NCBI GenBank assembly: GCA_019136395.1
Contig: JAGVUH010000261.1
Span: forward strand, 1 to 13,780
Direction of reading: 5' to 3'
DNA length: 13,780 nt
Source of the DNA: Gammaproteobacteria bacterium
GTDB lineage: Bacteria; Pseudomonadota; Gammaproteobacteria; Chromatiales; Chromatiaceae
Shown: positions 11,875-13,780 of the stretch, piece after piece
Position numbering within the stretch: the first letter of the stretch is position 1
How the letters are laid out: each line of letters begins with the position of its first letter
Position numbers and translations under genes: made by a program
The notes under the pieces: model-generated
Told to the model about the DNA's origin: nothing
The model's database searches: none
What the model saw: the letters and a program-made list of their open reading frames with translations, nothing else

Positions 11875-13352
11875 TGATGGCCGCGCAGGGCGACCAGCAG
11901 CGCCCCCAGATCCCGCGCGTCCTGACAGCGCAGCCGGGCGCCGGGTTCGTGGAGGGAGCCGATACAGACCCCCGCCGCGTCGTTCGCCAGCCCAATGACG
12001 AAGGCCGAGGCAAAAGCGTCGCCGCCGCCCGCGTCGAGCAGTTGCTGGGCGGCGGCGACGTCGGTCAGCACGATCAGGTTAAGGCGGGCGCCCGGCGGGC
12101 GCTCCGGCACCGACTGCGCCAGGCGCGCCAGGGCCGGGGTCAGGGCCGCCGCGGGCAGCGCCGCGCCGGCCCCGCCCACGGCTAACTGGTTCAGATAGCC
12201 GCGCGCGCCGGCCAGAAAGTCGGGTTGCGCCCGGTTGAGGGTTTCCGTATACCCGGGACGCAGATCCCGGGCGTAGGGCGCCACCACCAGGCGCTCGCCA
12301 TGGCGCAGGCGCGAGAAACGTTCCTGCGCTTCGGGATGGTCCAACCACGCCAGCAGCCCGTCCTTGGCGGCGCGCAGCCCGCGGCCAAAAGGCCGGGCGG
12401 TGTTGATGGCGATGACCAGCGTCGCCGGCGACAACTGATACTCCAGGTAGGTGCGCACCAGGACGCGCAGGGGATGACTTTTGCGCCATTCCGGCGCCGG
12501 CCGGGCGGTGGCGCCGTGCATGTCCACCGCCCGCGCCCGCCGCGCCAGATACCCGGCCACGGCCGCGAATTCCCGCCGCTTGAGCTGATTGAACAGACCC
12601 AGGGTGTACCCGGGGAGTGGCGTGCCGTCCATGAGCCACACCGGACACAGGGGCGACTGCAGGCGCGGGTCGGCATTCAAGGCCGTGATCAGGGCCTCCG
12701 GGGCAAACAGGGCGTTCAGGTGCGCTTCATGGGCCAGGTAGTGTTCCGCGGCATTGACATAGCCCGGGTAGAGCCGGCGATGCCCCTGGCCAAACGCCCG
12801 CGCCGGCGGCGGGGTGGTGAAATCGCCGTCCTGCCCCGGGCCCACCGCCAGCCGCAAGGCGTTGATGGTCGCCGCCCCCAGTTCGGAATAGGCCGGATGA
12901 TGCAGCGCGAAGTGCAACTCGTTCGCCGCGGCGCGCCGCGTCAGTTCCGCCCAGGTCGTGCGGCCAAAGGGCGGGAGCCGCCCCGTCCAGTCCCTCTCGC
13001 ACCAACCAAACGCCTGCGCCGTCGCGGCCTTGACCCCCAGCACCACCGGTGCGGGATACAGACGCACATCCGCCAACCCAGCCCCCTCGGGGGTCTTGCC
13101 GATGCCCAGCCCCCAATGGGCGTCGGTCTCGGCGTCGGTGAAGGTGGGCGAAAACGTCACCCGGATCCCGGTCGCGGCGGCCAGGTCGTGATACTGGGCA
13201 ACGACCGGCTGCAATTCCGGCGTAATGCGCACGTTCAGCGACAGGTGTTCAGCGGCCGCGGACGCGCCGTCGCGGCCGCATCCGGACAGCAGCGGCAGGC
13301 CCGCGAGGACCAGGAACGCCGACCACAGTAACCAGGTTGAACGCCAGATCAT
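11871..13352 (-). CDS. Lipoprotein with solute-binding-like and degenerate VWA-like regions
   Basis: The product is 493 aa. The signal peptide ends in the lipobox LLSGC (Cys25), so a lipid anchor is predicted. Residues about 35-290 read like the solute-binding part of SBP-VWA proteins: RTTWAELTRRA, then LHFALHHPAYSELGAATINALRLAVG. Residues about 305-490 look like a VWA domain: TLVIAINTARPFGRGLRAAKDGLLAWL where DxSxS is expected, HGERLVVAPYARD, and LNLIVLTDVAAA (425-435) where the third MIDAS motif TDG lies. The first MIDAS Asp and Ser are Asn317 and Ala319, so metal binding is probably lost. ATG 13352 has AAGGGG 7 nt upstream. It is convergent with rep and divergent from 13505. A role at the cell envelope is likely; the function on this element is unknown. 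Confidence 0.6.
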   Translation of the reverse strand: MIWRSTWLLWSAFLVLAGLPLLSGCGRDGASAAAEHLSLNVRITPELQPVVAQYHDLAAATGIRVTFSPTFTDAETDAHWGLGIGKTPEGAGLADVRLYPAPVVLGVKAATAQAFGWCERDWTGRLPPFGRTTWAELTRRAAANELHFALHHPAYSELGAATINALRLAVGPGQDGDFTTPPPARAFGQGHRRLYPGYVNAAEHYLAHEAHLNALFAPEALITALNADPRLQSPLCPVWLMDGTPLPGYTLGLFNQLKRREFAAVAGYLARRARAVDMHGATARPAPEWRKSHPLRVLVRTYLEYQLSPATLVIAINTARPFGRGLRAAKDGLLAWLDHPEAQERFSRLRHGERLVVAPYARDLRPGYTETLNRAQPDFLAGARGYLNQLAVGGAGAALPAAALTPALARLAQSVPERPPGARLNLIVLTDVAAAQQLLDAGGGDAFASAFVIGLANDAAGVCIGSLHEPGARLRCQDARDLGALLVALRGHH

Positions 13353-13504
13353 GGGTACCCCTTGCCGAAAAAAAAACGTGTATCGCGCCCGGCCCTATGG
13401 TAGAAAAAATACCGCGCTACCCGTCCGGCGTACCCGGCGGTACCCCGGCGCGGATCGGCGCGCCACCACCCCCTTTGTCGTCCGGCCCTATTTGGAGTTG
13501 CTGC
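13353..13504. promoter_or_regulatory. Divergent intergenic region
   Basis: These 152 bp separate two divergent genes for exported proteins and should carry both promoters. It has two A-rich runs (about 13366-13377 and 13403-13409) but no convincing -35/-10 pair on either strand. Confidence 0.35.
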
Positions 13505-13780
13505 ATGCCTTTTTTTGCTCGTCGTCATCGCGCGGTCCGTCCGTTGGGCCTGCTGCTCGCCACCCTGGGCGGCGGCCTTTCGCTGCCGGTACAGGCCCTC
13601 CCGCCCGCCCCGGCCGATGTGCCGGCGGCCGGGGCCGAGACCCCGCCCGCCACGCCCGCGGAGGACGGCGTCGTGATCCCCGGCCGGCCGGTACGGATCA
13701 CGGTGCCCCCCTATAATCCGGCGCAGCCCCCGGTGCCGCTGCATCAGCCCGCCCCGCTGCCGGACGGCGGGCCGACGCCG
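13505..13780 (+). CDS. Exported proline-rich protein (5' part only)
   Basis: ATG 13505 has GGAG 7 nt upstream. The 92 visible codons give a signal peptide (MPFFARRHRAVRPL, then GLLLATLGGGLSLPVQA), followed by a Pro/Ala-rich, probably disordered segment (PPAPADVPAAGAETPP, PYNPAQPPVPLHQPAPLP). The frame is still open at the window edge. I do not recognise the family. The Pro-rich start could be a periplasmic spacer before a folded domain, as in TonB- or TraB-like proteins, but nothing visible shows this. Confidence 0.65.
   Translation, partial: MPFFARRHRAVRPLGLLLATLGGGLSLPVQALPPAPADVPAAGAETPPATPAEDGVVIPGRPVRITVPPYNPAQPPVPLHQPAPLPDGGPTP

Noticed and set aside
1..13780. tRNA, rRNA or insertion sequences
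   Set aside because: No tRNA-like cloverleaf, rRNA segment, transposase gene or terminal inverted repeats with target duplication were seen on reading; a dedicated scan could not be run.

Overview
The window is about 70% G+C and looks like part of a conjugative plasmid, or a plasmid-like integrative element, of a proteobacterium. The evidence is an F-type (MPF-F) mating-pair-formation operon with recognisable TraL, TraE and the start of TraK, TraA-like pilin genes, an iteron array, and a TrfA-like replication initiator. The host cannot be named from the sequence. A high-G+C gammaproteobacterium is an inference from gene families and composition.

Layout. (1) Positions 1-6803, minus strand: one tightly packed transfer operon of ten genes, read from right to left. 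The order is DsbG-like oxidoreductase, VirB1/IagB-like lytic transglycosylase, GspE/PilB-like ATPase, DsbA-like oxidoreductase, DsbC/G-like oxidoreductase, two-TM protein of unknown role, OmpA-type lipoprotein, TraL, TraE, TraK (cut by the window edge). Most junctions overlap by 4 or 8 bp. (2) 6804-7469: divergent intergenic region with an 11-bp perfect inverted repeat. (3) 7470-8068, plus strand: two tandem TraA-like pilin genes, nearly identical in their mature part. Both have the frame broken at the same junction. (4) 8069-9277: about 1.2 kb without a gene. It carries nine 17-bp iterons (8404-8672), a DnaA-box-like site, an AT-rich patch, a pyrimidine tract and a 34-bp direct repeat, and is the likely replication origin. 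(5) 9278-10254, plus: a two-gene unit with a CsrA-like protein interrupted by a long insertion and a membrane-anchored transglycosylase-fold protein lacking the catalytic Glu. (6) 10255-10641: leader of the initiator gene, with six GTCAG repeats spaced 9-10 bp apart. (7) 10642-11874, plus: TrfA-like initiator. (8) 11871-13352, minus: lipoprotein with a solute-binding-like region and a degenerate von Willebrand factor A-like region, convergent with rep and sharing a CTAG double stop. (9) 13505 to the end, plus: start of an exported proline-rich protein.

How the parts fit: TraA pilin, TraL, TraE and TraK form the F-type pilus and core channel. The transglycosylase opens peptidoglycan. The three thioredoxin-fold proteins probably fold disulfide-rich periplasmic transfer proteins that lie outside the window. 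The initiator and iterons replicate the element. The CsrA-like gene between origin and initiator is the best candidate for a post-transcriptional regulator of the element. The least expected parts are the CsrA-like protein, the pseudo-transglycosylase beside it, the GspE-type ATPase inside an F-type operon, and the paired frame-broken pilins.
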